A stretch of DNA of 40,536 nt, taken from positions 14,120 to 54,655 of the forward strand of contig NZ_MKXB01000055.1 of the NCBI RefSeq assembly GCF_001865245.1, in the 5' to 3' direction. The notes beneath the pieces are model-generated. The model searched no databases. It was not told the DNA's origin and saw nothing but the letters and a program-made list of their open reading frames with translations. Of the stretch, positions 24,131 to 31,838 are shown one piece after another; position 1 is the stretch's first letter, and every line of letters starts with the position of its first letter. Source of the stretch: Streptomyces sp. CC53 (GTDB taxonomy: Bacteria; Actinomycetota; Actinomycetes; Streptomycetales; Streptomycetaceae). Position numbers and translations under genes: made by a program.

Positions 24131-24341
24131 GCTGAACCTGCTGGCCGTCGACGCGCCCGCCAACCGCCGCAAGGGCGACGGCGACACGGCGACCTGGCTG
24201 CCGCCCGCCAAGGGTTTCCGCTGCGCCTACGTGGCGCGGCAGGTCGCGGTGAAGAAGAAGTACGGGGTGTGGGTGACCGCCGCCGAGCGGGACGCGATGA
24301 AGCGGGTCCTGAACACCTGCCCGGACGAGCCGCTGCCGTAG
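24123..24341 (+). pseudogene. Secreted HNH nuclease lipoprotein, 3' fragment
   Basis: 72 codons plus stop. They read NDPLNLLAVDAPANRRKGDG, then TWLPPAKGFRCAYVARQ, and end CPDEPLP. This is the missing C-terminus of the gene broken at 16060, including the HNH Asn motif and the AN..K.D metal-site motif. The frame is open and undamaged, so excision of the element would regenerate a full gene. Upstream codons in the same frame belong to the element's right end and are not part of the protein. No start codon or ribosome site of its own is evident, so it is not expected to be translated. Confidence 0.9.
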
Positions 24342-24558
24342 GGCCCCGCCGCCGGGGTTCCGGCGCGGTCGGTCCGCCGTGCGGGACCCGCGCCGGTGGG
24401 CCCTTGGGCGGCGGGGCGCCGCGGGAGAGACGGGGCCGGGGGCCGGTCGGCCTGTCCGAAGGGGCGCGGGACGGTGGCCGGGGGCGCCGAGGCGGCCGGG
24501 GCTCCGAGGAGGCGCGGGCGGCCGGTCGGGGCGCCGACGGTCGGGGGCGGAAAACCGG

Positions 24559-24587
24559 TTGGGCCGCCGGTGAACGCTCATTAGCCT
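24559..24587 (+). promoter_or_regulatory. Leaderless promoter of the acetyltransferase gene
   Basis: TTGGGC (24559-24564), a 17-base spacer and TAGCCT (24582-24587) form a good housekeeping promoter. GCGGGG and the ATG follow directly, so the transcript should begin at or next to the start codon. Confidence 0.65.
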
Positions 24588-24593
24588 GCGGGG

Positions 24594-25352
24594 ATGAGCG
24601 CACTGGAGCTGACCGTCACGACCCTTGCCGAGCGCCCCGAGCTGGAGCAGGCGATGTGGGACATGGCCGGGCTGTGGCCGGAGTTCATGCTGAACGATCC
24701 CGTCGCCGCCGTCACGTACGACTGGATGGCACGGGACCTGCCCGAGTACGTGCTCGTGGCCACCGACGCCGACGGCACCCTCGTGGCGCGGGCGTTCAGC
24801 GTGCCGTTCCTGCTGCACTCGCCGCGCCGGCAGGGCAGGCTGCCCGCGCGGGGCTGGGACCAGGTGATGCTGTGGGGGTTCGCCGACCGGCGCGACGGGC
24901 GGGAGCCCGACACGGTCAGCGCGATCGAGATCGCCATCCTGCCGGAGCTGCGCGGCAAGGGCCTCGCCGCGGTCATGGTGGCGGCGCTGCGGGACAACGC
25001 GCGGGCGCGTGGCTTCGCGGAGCTCGTGGCGCCGGTCCGGCCCAACGCCAAGCACCTGGAGCCGCGCACCCCGATGGACGAGTACGCCTTCCGCACCCGG
25101 CCCGACGACGGGCTGCCGCACGACCCGTGGCTGCGGGTCCACGTGCGGGCCGGCGGGGTCGTCCACTCGGTGGCCCCGGCATCCATGACGATCGCCGGGT
25201 CGCTGGAGCAGTGGCGGTCCTGGACCGGGCTGCCGTTCGACGTGGACGGCGCCGTGGAGGTGCCGGAGGCGCTGTCCCCGGTCGTCTGCGACATGGTCGG
25301 CGGTCACGCCGTGTACGTCGAGCCCAACGTGTGGGTGCGGCACCGGCTCTGA
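24594..25352 (+). CDS. GNAT-family N-acetyltransferase
   Basis: 252 aa. The GNAT fold is indicated by strand 4 plus the acetyl-CoA loop, SAIEIAILPELRGKGLAAVM, where RGKGLA is the Q/RxxGxG/A motif, followed by a helix and AELVAPVRPN. The C-terminal ~90 residues form a less typical extension (HVRAGGVVHSVAPASMTIAG) found in a group of actinobacterial GNAT-like proteins. Substrate unknown. It has its own leaderless promoter and ends at a strong terminator, so it is probably monocistronic. It lies immediately next to the interrupted nuclease gene. Confidence 0.8.
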   Translation: MSALELTVTTLAERPELEQAMWDMAGLWPEFMLNDPVAAVTYDWMARDLPEYVLVATDADGTLVARAFSVPFLLHSPRRQGRLPARGWDQVMLWGFADRRDGREPDTVSAIEIAILPELRGKGLAAVMVAALRDNARARGFAELVAPVRPNAKHLEPRTPMDEYAFRTRPDDGLPHDPWLRVHVRAGGVVHSVAPASMTIAGSLEQWRSWTGLPFDVDGAVEVPEALSPVVCDMVGGHAVYVEPNVWVRHRL

Positions 25353-25378
25353 CGCCCGTACCGCCCGCGCACACCGGA

Positions 25379-25414
25379 GGCCGGGACGGCCGCCCGTGCG
25401 GCGGCCTCCCGGCC
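25379..25414. terminator. Bidirectional terminator
   Basis: A 15-bp stem with one bulged C (25379-25394 with 25400-25414) and a 5-base loop lies between two converging genes. Confidence 0.75.
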
Positions 25415-25444
25415 CTCTCGCGTCGTGTCCCCCGCGGGGTGCGC

Positions 25445-26269
25445 TCAGAGCTTCAGCTCCCACTGGCGGGAGTCGTGCTCCAGATCCAGGACGGACACCT
25501 CGACGGTGAGCGTCTTGGCGTCGGCGGGGGCGTCGAAGGCGTACGTGGCGGTGGCCTTCTTGCCCGGCAGGACCGTGCCGCTGAGGCCGTCGAGGCCCTC
25601 GTCGTAGATCTGCGGGGCGTCCACGCCGTCCGCGCCCGCCCGGCCCTCCAGGAGGACGCCGTCGGCGACGAAGTCCTTCTTGGAGCCGTTCTCGACGGTG
25701 ACGGTGACCTGGTAGGCCTGGTTGCCCTCGGTGTGGTCGAGGGCGTACTCGCTCGGCTCGAAGGGCTTGGGCGCGGAGACGGTGATCTCCAGGCCGTCGG
25801 CGTAGGTGTGGGTGGCCCCGGCGGCGAGGGCCTTGCCGCTCTCCGCAGCGTCTCCGCCGCCCGCCGCGTCGGCCCCCGTACCAGCGCCCGTGCCGGCGTC
25901 CTGGTCTCCGGGTGTGGCCTTCGGGGCGGCGCTCTGCAGGGCCTTGTCGATCTCCTGGAGCGCCTCGTCCGCGGCCTTGAAGGTGAAGTAGACGCCGAAG
26001 CAGGCCAGCAGCAGCGACACCAGGCCGAGCACCGCGCCCGTCGTGGCCATGCCCTTGTTGGTGGCCTGGCCCTTTTTGGCGCGGCCCCGGCCGACCAGGC
26101 CGAACACCAGGGCGAGCAGGCCCAGGGTGCCCGCCAGCCAGAAGAGCAGCGGGACGAGGCCGGAGAGGGCGCCGATGATGCCGAGCACCAGAGCGGCGAC
26201 CCCCAGGCCGTTGCGGGCCGCTGCCGGGGCGGGGGCGGTGTGGTGTGACTGGTGCGTGGAGTGGGACAT
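25445..26269 (-). CDS. DUF4190/DUF4352-like membrane protein
   Basis: 274 aa from the ATG at 26269, chosen because GGGAGGG lies 6 bases upstream; an in-frame GTG at 26287 lacks this. The N-terminal region has a cytoplasmic His/Ala tail and then three hydrophobic segments (GLGVAALVLGIIGALSGLVP, LFWLAGTLGLLALVFGLVGR and GAVLGLVSLLLACFGVYF), resembling DUF4190. A Gly/Asp/Ala linker follows. The C-terminal extracellular beta domain is of the DUF4352 type (ADGLEITVSAPKPF, YQVTVTVENGSKKDF, LPGKKATATYAF). Such proteins are thought to be cell-surface Ig-like domains of unknown role. It is transcribed from its own promoter at 26342-26370. Confidence 0.8.
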   Translation of the reverse strand: MSHSTHQSHHTAPAPAAARNGLGVAALVLGIIGALSGLVPLLFWLAGTLGLLALVFGLVGRGRAKKGQATNKGMATTGAVLGLVSLLLACFGVYFTFKAADEALQEIDKALQSAAPKATPGDQDAGTGAGTGADAAGGGDAAESGKALAAGATHTYADGLEITVSAPKPFEPSEYALDHTEGNQAYQVTVTVENGSKKDFVADGVLLEGRAGADGVDAPQIYDEGLDGLSGTVLPGKKATATYAFDAPADAKTLTVEVSVLDLEHDSRQWELKL

Positions 26270-26341
26270 GGATGCCCTCCCGGACACAGAGACATGGCTG
26301 GTGAGCGGAGCCTTGCGCCGGCCCCCTCTGACGATGCGTCA

Positions 26342-26370
26342 ATCACACCAGAGCTTGTGAACCGAGTCAA
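26342..26370 (-). promoter_or_regulatory. Promoter of the DUF4190/DUF4352-like gene
   Basis: On the minus strand TTGACT (26370-26365), a 17-base spacer and TGTGAT (26347-26342) form a sigma-70-type promoter 73 bases before the ATG. Confidence 0.65.
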
Positions 26371-26484
26371 CCACGTTCACGCCTATCGTCTTTGCTCACG
26401 CTGTGAAACCCTGACCGGCAACCGGAGCCGTAGGATCAGCGGCACACCCGAACGGATCGGACAGCGGGCGGAGGGAGCGGCCAG

Positions 26485-28641
26485 GTGCCGGACAAGCCGA
26501 AGAGCACAGCACCACCCGGAGGCGCACACGCCACTTCACCGGCGCCCGTCACCGCACCGGCACGCGTCACCGCACCGGCCCCCTCGGCGCCCGGCGCCGA
26601 GGTGACCGCCGCCGGGATCGCCCGGCTCGCCGGCGTCGGCCGCGCGGCCGTCAGCAACTGGCGGCGGCGGCACGCCGACTTCCCCCGGCCCGTCGGCGGC
26701 ACCGAGACCAGCCCCTCCTTCGCCCTCGCCGACGTCGAAGCCTGGCTGCGCGCCCAGGGGAAGCTCGCCGAGGTGCCGCTGCGGGAACGCGTCTGGCAGC
26801 ACGTCGCCGCCCACCCCGCGGGCGCCATGACCGCCCTCGTGCACGCGGGCTGCGCCCTCCTCCTCGTACGGGAACGGCCGGGCCGCTGGCGTGAGCTCGC
26901 CGCGATGCCGGACGCCCGGCTCGCGGAGGAAGTCCCCACCGCACTGGACGACGTGCTCACCGAACGGCTCGGCGCCCCCCGCTCCGTCACCGCCCCGGAC
27001 CCGGGCGCGCTCCTGCCGTCCGTGCCGCTGCTGCGCGGCGCCGCCGAACTGGCCGCCGAGGACGGCAGCGGCTCCGCCTTCGAGTTCCTCCTCGGCCGCC
27101 ACCTCGACGCCAACCCCCGGCAGTACACCCTCACCCCGCCCGGGCCCGCCGCCCTCATGGCCGCCCTCGCCGCCACCGGAGACAGCCCCCCGGGCACGGT
27201 CCTCGACCCGGCCTCCGGCACCGGCACCCTGCTGCGCGCCACCCCCGGCGCGACCGCCCTCTACGCCCAGGAGGCCGAGCCGGACCTCGCGGCCGCCACC
27301 GCCCTGCGGCTCGCCCTCCACGGCGCCGCCGACGTGCACGCCCAGGCCGGCGACGCCCTGCGCGCCGACGCCTTCCCGCAGCTCACCGCCGACGCGGTGC
27401 TCTGCCACCCGCCGTTCAACGAACGCAACTGGGGCCACGACGAACTCGCCTACGATCCGCGTTGGGAGTACGGCTTCCCCGCACGCACCGAGTCCGAGCT
27501 CGCCTGGGTGCAGCACGCCCTGGCCCGGCTCAGGCCCGGCGGCACCGCCGTCCTGATGATGCCGCCCGCCGCCGCCTCCCGCCGCTCCGGCCGCCGCATC
27601 CGCGCCGACCTGCTGCGGCGCGGCGCCCTGCGGGCCGTCGTCGCCCTGCCGGCCGGGGCCGCGCCCCCGTACCACCTCGCCCTGCACCTGTGGGTCCTGC
27701 GCAGGCCCGCCCCCGGCACCACCGCCGCACCGGAACTGCTGCTGGCCGACACCGCCGGGCACGCCGCCGGCGGACGCGCCGGACTGGACTGGCAGGCGGT
27801 CCACGGCACGGTCCTCGACGCGTGGACCGCCTTCGACCGCGACGGGACGCTCCCGCCGCGCCCGGGCACCGCCCGGTCCGTGCCGGTCATCGACCTGCTG
27901 GACGACGACGTCGACCTGGCACCCGCCCGCCACCTCCCCCCGGACGGTGAAGGCGGCGGCGCCGCCGTACTCGACGCGGTGCGGGACCGGCTGACCGCCC
28001 AACTCCGCCGCACGGGCGCACTCACCCCGCCCCCCGCCGACCCGGGCACATCCCCCGGGACGGGGGCGAGGCCGCCGGGCGTCACCGTGGGCGAGCTGGC
28101 CCGCGCCGGCGCCCTGCACCTGCACGCGGGCACCGCCGTCGCGGCCACGGGCCCTGCGGCGGGGGGCGGCCGCGTGCTCACCGAACAGGACGTCCTCGCC
28201 GGCCGCGACCCCAGCGGCAGCCTCCCGGACGCCCCCGCCGAGGAGCCCGTACGCCTGCGCGCCGGGGACGTCGTCGTGCCGGTCCTGGGCGGCGGCACCG
28301 TCGTCCGCGTCGTCGACGACGCCACCGCGGGGGCCGCACTGGGACGCGGCCTGCACGCGCTGCGCCCCGACCCCGCCGCGCTCGACCCGTGGTTCCTCGC
28401 CGGCTTCCTGCGCGGCAGCGCGAACCAGCGGCAGGCCAGCAGCTACGCGTCGACGGCCACCCGCCTCGACGTCCGCCGCCTCCAGCTCCCCCGGCTGCCG
28501 CTCGCCGAACAGCGGCGGTACGGCGAACGCTTCCACGCCCTGGCCGAGTTCGAACAGGCCCTCCGCCTCGCGGGCCGCCTCGGCGAACAACTCGTCCAGG
28601 GCATGTACGACGGCCTCACCGACGGCACGCTGCGGGCCTGA
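26485..28641 (+). CDS. N6-adenine DNA methylase-like protein with HTH and C-terminal TRD-like domain
   Basis: 718 aa from the GTG at 26485, preceded by GGAGGGAG. An N-terminal Pro/Ala tail leads to a helix-turn-helix (residues ~40-60, AAGIARLAGVGRAAVSNWRRR). The HsdM-like catalytic core follows: motif I DPASGTGTLL (from D241) and, at the motif IV position, H308-P-P-F instead of the usual N/D-P-P-Y/F. The C-terminal ~200 residues resemble a type I specificity half (LRAGDVVVPVLGGG and RRLQLPRLPLAEQRRY). No restriction subunit is nearby, so it is an orphan. Loss of the catalytic Asn raises the possibility of a DNA-binding rather than methylating role. A -10-like TAGGAT lies at 26431-26436. Its last ~30 codons are duplicated at 29845-29938. 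Confidence 0.85.
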   Translation: MPDKPKSTAPPGGAHATSPAPVTAPARVTAPAPSAPGAEVTAAGIARLAGVGRAAVSNWRRRHADFPRPVGGTETSPSFALADVEAWLRAQGKLAEVPLRERVWQHVAAHPAGAMTALVHAGCALLLVRERPGRWRELAAMPDARLAEEVPTALDDVLTERLGAPRSVTAPDPGALLPSVPLLRGAAELAAEDGSGSAFEFLLGRHLDANPRQYTLTPPGPAALMAALAATGDSPPGTVLDPASGTGTLLRATPGATALYAQEAEPDLAAATALRLALHGAADVHAQAGDALRADAFPQLTADAVLCHPPFNERNWGHDELAYDPRWEYGFPARTESELAWVQHALARLRPGGTAVLMMPPAAASRRSGRRIRADLLRRGALRAVVALPAGAAPPYHLALHLWVLRRPAPGTTAAPELLLADTAGHAAGGRAGLDWQAVHGTVLDAWTAFDRDGTLPPRPGTARSVPVIDLLDDDVDLAPARHLPPDGEGGGAAVLDAVRDRLTAQLRRTGALTPPPADPGTSPGTGARPPGVTVGELARAGALHLHAGTAVAATGPAAGGGRVLTEQDVLAGRDPSGSLPDAPAEEPVRLRAGDVVVPVLGGGTVVRVVDDATAGAALGRGLHALRPDPAALDPWFLAGFLRGSANQRQASSYASTATRLDVRRLQLPRLPLAEQRRYGERFHALAEFEQALRLAGRLGEQLVQGMYDGLTDGTLRA

Positions 28642-28714
28642 CGGGGGCCGCTGCTCCGGGCCTGCGGCTCCGGGCGTCTCGGGCCTTCGCCCGGGGGAGG
28701 GTGCCCGGAGCCTG
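28548..28714. repeat. 167-bp direct repeat, copy 1 (methylase 3' end and terminator)
   Basis: Covers the last ~31 codons of the methylase gene (FEQALRLAGRLGEQLVQGMY and onward) and 73 bases after its stop. Copy 2 is at 29845-30010 with only a few substitutions and one indel. Confidence 0.9.
28670..28694 (+). terminator. Hairpin after the methylase gene
   Basis: CCGGGCG (28670-28676) pairs with CGCCCGG (28688-28694) around an 11-base loop, 28 bases after the stop; it is inside the duplicated segment. Confidence 0.45.
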
Positions 28715-28831
28715 GTCACGTACATCCCCGGCGGGAGCACATGATCAGACGAAGGCCGCCTCAGCGGCGGGTGAACACCCCCGTGAGCAGCCCGGTTTGA
28801 GGGGTTCGCATCACCGATAGCATGCATGTCC

Positions 28832-29169
28832 ATGATGCGCACCTGGATCCTGCCGATGCTGCGTGTGCTCAGCGGCTCAGCCGTTGCGGCTGGGCGGGCC
28901 CTCAAGGGGAGCCCTGGCACGGCCGCAGCACTCCTGCCGGCGTTCCTGGTGCTCGCCGGTGTGAGCTCCCCCTGATCTTCCCGAGGCCGATCGGTTCTCT
29001 GGAGGCACAGCGCCGGAGCGCGGTCGACGGCCGACCCGTCGTCTTCTGGCGGCCGGGCTGCAGGTACTGCCTACGACTGCGCATCCGGCTGCGCCGCAGC
29101 GCCCGCCGGTTGCATGGGGTCGACGTCTGGCGTGATCCGGCAGGAGCCGCAGCGGCACCTTGCTCTTGA
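28832..29169 (+). pseudogene. Membrane-anchored glutaredoxin/mycoredoxin-like protein, frameshifted and truncated
   Basis: From the ATG at 28832 the frame reads MMRTWILPMLRVLSGSAVAA, then hydrophobic sequence to LLPAFLVLAGVSSP and a TGA at 28973-28975. One base upstream in phase the frame continues as LIFPRPIGSLEAQRRSAVDG, RPVVFWRPGCRYCLRLRIRL and VDVWRDPAGAAA, ending at 29169. The CRYC motif with its FWRPGC context is the thiol site of actinobacterial glutaredoxin-like proteins. A 1-base deletion near 28970 explains the shift. The downstream half of the thioredoxin fold (the TVPTVVVAG-type cis-Pro strand) is absent, so the gene is also truncated at its 3' end. It lies between the two copies of the 167-bp repeat. 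Confidence 0.8.
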
Positions 29170-29200
29170 ACCTCTGACCGCAAGAACGGTGAACTCGGGA

Positions 29201-29638
29201 TCAGCGGAGTTCTTGAGCGAGCCCGATGAGGATTCCTTCGGGCCCGCGGACGTAGCAGAGCCGGTATGCGTCTTCGTACTGGACCACGTCACTGCTGACG
29301 AGCTGCGCGCCGTGCTTGCGGAGCCGGACGAGCGTCTCGTCGATGTCGTCCACGGCGAACATGACGCGGAGGTAGCCCAGAGCGTTCACCGGGGCGCTCC
29401 GGTGATCGGCGACCACGTGCGGCGCGATGAAGCGCGAGAGTTCGAGCCGTCCGTGGCCGTCCGGCGTGCGCATCATGGCGATCTCGACGCGTTGGTCGCC
29501 GAGGCCGGTGACACGCCCCGCCCACTCACCTTCCACCGTGGTTCGCCCCTCGAGTTCGAGGCCGAGCTCGCGGAAGAATTCGATCGCCGGTGTGAGGTCC
29601 TCGACGACGATGCCGACGTTGTCCAGCCTGAGAGACAT
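29201..29638 (-). CDS. VOC-family (glyoxalase/bleomycin-resistance-like) protein
   Basis: 145 aa. It has two beta-alpha-beta-beta-beta modules typical of the vicinal oxygen chelate fold: MSLRLDNVGIVVEDLTPAIE at the start and GYLRVMFAVDDIDETLVRLR in the second half, ending RGPEGILIGLAQEL, where the Glu is the usual metal ligand. The length matches single-domain VOC proteins, whose members include lyases, dioxygenases and drug-binding proteins; the substrate cannot be read. It has a leaderless promoter (TAGACT, 29650-29645, six bases from the ATG). It sits inside the segment bracketed by the 167-bp repeats, facing the broken glutaredoxin-like gene. Confidence 0.85.
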   Translation of the reverse strand: MSLRLDNVGIVVEDLTPAIEFFRELGLELEGRTTVEGEWAGRVTGLGDQRVEIAMMRTPDGHGRLELSRFIAPHVVADHRSAPVNALGYLRVMFAVDDIDETLVRLRKHGAQLVSSDVVQYEDAYRLCYVRGPEGILIGLAQELR

Positions 29639-29644
29639 CTGGCC

Positions 29645-29650
29645 AGTCTA
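29645..29650 (-). promoter_or_regulatory. Leaderless promoter -10 box
   Basis: On the minus strand TAGACT is followed by GGCCAG and then the ATG at 29638. Confidence 0.55.
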
Positions 29651-29844
29651 GAGAAGCCGGCATCTGCGGGACGTTAAGTCCGATCTTCCCTGGTTCCCGC
29701 CGCATTCCAGGACGACCGCTGGCTCGCTGCCTCGCCTCGGGACTGACGAACCCACCTCCCAAGCCACCTCCGATACGCACAGCAGGGCGCGGCCTGTCGT
29801 CGCCGGTAGGAGTGCGGCGAGAACCCCCGCCTCCCCGGTCAAGG

Positions 29845-30010
29845 GTTCGAACAGGCCCTCCGTCTCGCGGGCCGCCTCGGCGAACAACTCGTCCAGGGCG
29901 TGTACGACGGCCTCACCGACGGCACGCTACGGGCGTGACGGGGGCCGCTGCTCCGGGCCTGCGGCTCCGGGCGTCTCGGGTCTTCGCCCGGGGAGGATGC
30001 CGGGAGCCTG
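29845..30010. repeat. 167-bp direct repeat, copy 2 (methylase C-terminal remnant)
   Basis: Starts at GTTCGAACAGGCC as in copy 1 and encodes the same C-terminal residues of the methylase, with M to V in LVQGVYDG, ending at a TGA at 29937-29939, then the same trailing hairpin region. It has no start codon or catalytic part and is a gene remnant. Confidence 0.9.
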
Positions 30011-30105
30011 ACGCCCCTGGGTCGGTCCCGCACGGCCCCGCGGGGCAGGCGGCCTCCGAGGGTGGATCGTCGACACATCCCACCCACCTACTACTCAACT
30101 TTGAC

Positions 30106-30111
30106 TAGAGT
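30106..30111 (+). promoter_or_regulatory. Leaderless promoter -10 box
   Basis: TAGAGT, GACGGT, then ATG at 30118. The box overlaps a TTGACT and lies in an AT-richer stretch (30087-30110) unlike its surroundings, which may also hold an operator. Confidence 0.55.
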
Positions 30112-30117
30112 GACGGT

Positions 30118-30819
30118 ATGGGTGAGAAGACCATTCCGATCCTGCCGTGCCGGACGATCCAGCCCGTTCTCGACTTCTACACGACCCTTGGGTTCGAGGT
30201 GACCTTCCAGCAGAAGAGCCCCAATCCGTACGCGGCCGTCCAGCGCGGTGGCATACAGCTCCACTTCTTCGCGATGAAGCAGTACGAGCCGGCCGAGTCG
30301 TTCAGCACGTGCATCGTCCAGACCGATGATGTCGACGAACTCCACGAGACCTTCCGGGCCCGGCTGAAAGCGGCGTACGGCAGAGTGCCGAACCGAGGGC
30401 TGCCGCGCATCGGGCCGCTGAAGAACACGTCACACGGCGTGCGGCAGTTCCTCATGACCGATCCGGGCGGCAACTGCATCCGCATCGGGCAGCAGACGAG
30501 CGACGACCAGCATCACCGGCCCGCCCCCAGGGAGACCTTCGCCCGGGCTCTGCACCACGCAGCCCTCCTCGCGGACTCCAAGGAGGATCCGGCGGGCGCC
30601 GCGAAGATCATCGACCGGGCACTGCGCCTTGAGGACGAGCGGCCCACGCCTGTGCAACTGCTCCGCCTCCTCGCGCTGCGGGCGGACGTCGCCACTCGCC
30701 TCGGCGATACGGATACCGCGACGTCCGCTCTCGCCGCTGCCTCCGCGGTCCACCTCACCGCGGCGGAACAGGAGTCCGTACGCGACGACCTTGAGCGCCT
30801 CGCGCAGTTGTCGGACTGA
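30118..30819 (+). CDS. VOC-family protein with helical C-terminal extension
   Basis: 233 aa. Residues 1-125 are a bleomycin-resistance-type VOC domain: IPILPCRTIQPVLDFYTTLG, FEVTFQQKSPNPYAAVQRGG, and the closing strand QFLMTDPGGNCIRIGQ. Residues ~135-233 form an additional helical region (ETFARALHHAALLADSKEDP, LRLLALRADVATRLGDTDTA) resembling a single TPR-like hairpin pair. Small VOC proteins of this type often sequester glycopeptide drugs, but no resistance is shown here. The added tail is unusual and may mediate protein contacts. The gene has a leaderless promoter and converges on the unknown gene at 30851. Confidence 0.8.
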   Translation: MGEKTIPILPCRTIQPVLDFYTTLGFEVTFQQKSPNPYAAVQRGGIQLHFFAMKQYEPAESFSTCIVQTDDVDELHETFRARLKAAYGRVPNRGLPRIGPLKNTSHGVRQFLMTDPGGNCIRIGQQTSDDQHHRPAPRETFARALHHAALLADSKEDPAGAAKIIDRALRLEDERPTPVQLLRLLALRADVATRLGDTDTATSALAAASAVHLTAAEQESVRDDLERLAQLSD

Positions 30820-30850
30820 GGGCCGGCAGCCGAAGCGCCGGTCACAGCCG

Positions 30851-31354
30851 CTAGTCGGTTCCGGGCCCCCGCACGGCCCGTTCCCAGAGGCTCAGCCCTG
30901 CGCGGAGGAGTTCGCGTACGGCCGCCGTCTCCTCGTCCGTCCAGGCCCCCGCGGCAGCGGCCGGTACGAGGGCATCGCCGCGGAAGATCTTCTCGTAGGC
31001 GCTGTCGTGGATCGGTCCCTGGGAGGGGAGGGAGGGGCCGGTCTTCAGGCTGTGGGAGAGGTCCTCGATGAAGTTCCACGCGTCCAACAGCAGACCTGCC
31101 GTGACCGGGCCGAGGTCCGAGTGCTCGACCCACTGCCGTACGACGTCCAGATCGAGAGTGGCTTCACCCTCCCCGACGAGCTTCCATCCGTTGCGAGCAC
31201 AGTACTCCTGGAGCGTCTCACGGTCTTCGACCACAAGGAGTCGTCCGTGGTCGTCGACGGCGAGCGCATCGGGGCCATCGTCCTCCCCGGGCTGCCAGAT
31301 CACCGTCAGGACCTCTCGGTGGGTCGTGATCCGGTACGGATAGCAGTCAGCCAT
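30851..31354 (-). CDS. Hypothetical protein
   Basis: 167 aa from the ATG at 31354, which has GGGAG eight bases upstream. Not recognised. The N-terminus is a beta-rich segment (YPYRITTHREVLTVIWQPG, DALAVDDHGRLLVVEDRETL), followed by a helical region with a Trp-rich stretch (VTAGLLLDAWNFIEDLSHSL) and a DxAYEKIF motif. No signal peptide or membrane helix is seen. The layout resembles small immunity-type proteins, but this is a guess. It ends 31 bases from the converging VOC gene. Confidence 0.75.
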   Translation of the reverse strand: MADCYPYRITTHREVLTVIWQPGEDDGPDALAVDDHGRLLVVEDRETLQEYCARNGWKLVGEGEATLDLDVVRQWVEHSDLGPVTAGLLLDAWNFIEDLSHSLKTGPSLPSQGPIHDSAYEKIFRGDALVPAAAAGAWTDEETAAVRELLRAGLSLWERAVRGPGTD

Positions 31355-31838
31355 GCGGGGACTCCCTGGTGGTCTGGGCGGCACTCGCCGCGTGGGGCAT
31401 CCTGCCTGGGGGCGTCCTGTGGTGACCTCGGAGCAGGGGTGATGCGGGCACGGAGCGGGCAGGTCCGGGGTCGCGTGTCTCTGGGAGCTTCAAGCGGTCG
31501 GAGCCGCGGGCGTCGGCAGTTGCCCGCGCCAGGGGCGGCTGGGGGCGTGCCGCACAGCAGTGCCGCGGGGAGTGCACAGACAGCAGGTGGCGATCACGGT
31601 CCGGATGCGTGGGGCCGCGAGTTCCTGCGGCCGGCGTCAGGGTGCACCAGACGGCGCTGACCGCCCGGTCCAGCCTTCGTGCATGCCACAGAACCGGCGC
31701 GCAGGCCGTCGCGGACTGCTTCGGTCGCCCCCACCGGGCTCCCTCCTGTCGGCCCGCCATTGCGGCAAGACCGAACGGCCGGAGCCCCCGCCTCCTTACG
31801 TCAGGGACGGGAGCTCCGGGTGAGTGTGGTGGGAGCGG
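31355..31838. other. Non-coding region
   Basis: 484 bases in which no convincing gene, RNA or repeat was seen. Open frames here lack ribosome sites and have low-complexity Arg/Pro/Ala translations. Confidence 0.5.

Noticed and set aside
24060..24341. Stand-alone small gene starting at the GTG at 24060
   Set aside because: The first 21 codons are the element's right end and its TGTCTCAC repeats; only the part from 24123 is homologous to the HNH nuclease, so it is a 3' fragment.
29648..29887. Small minus-strand gene over the second methylase repeat
   Set aside because: It is the antisense frame of a 166-bp duplicated gene end and has no homology of its own.
30087..30111. MarR-type operator before the VOC gene
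   Set aside because: The AT-richer stretch is only weakly palindromic (ACTC and GAGT ends), so it is mentioned only as context for the promoter.
31355..31838. Open frames in the 484-base gap
   Set aside because: No ribosome sites, no recognisable motifs and Arg/Pro-rich composition; treated as non-coding.
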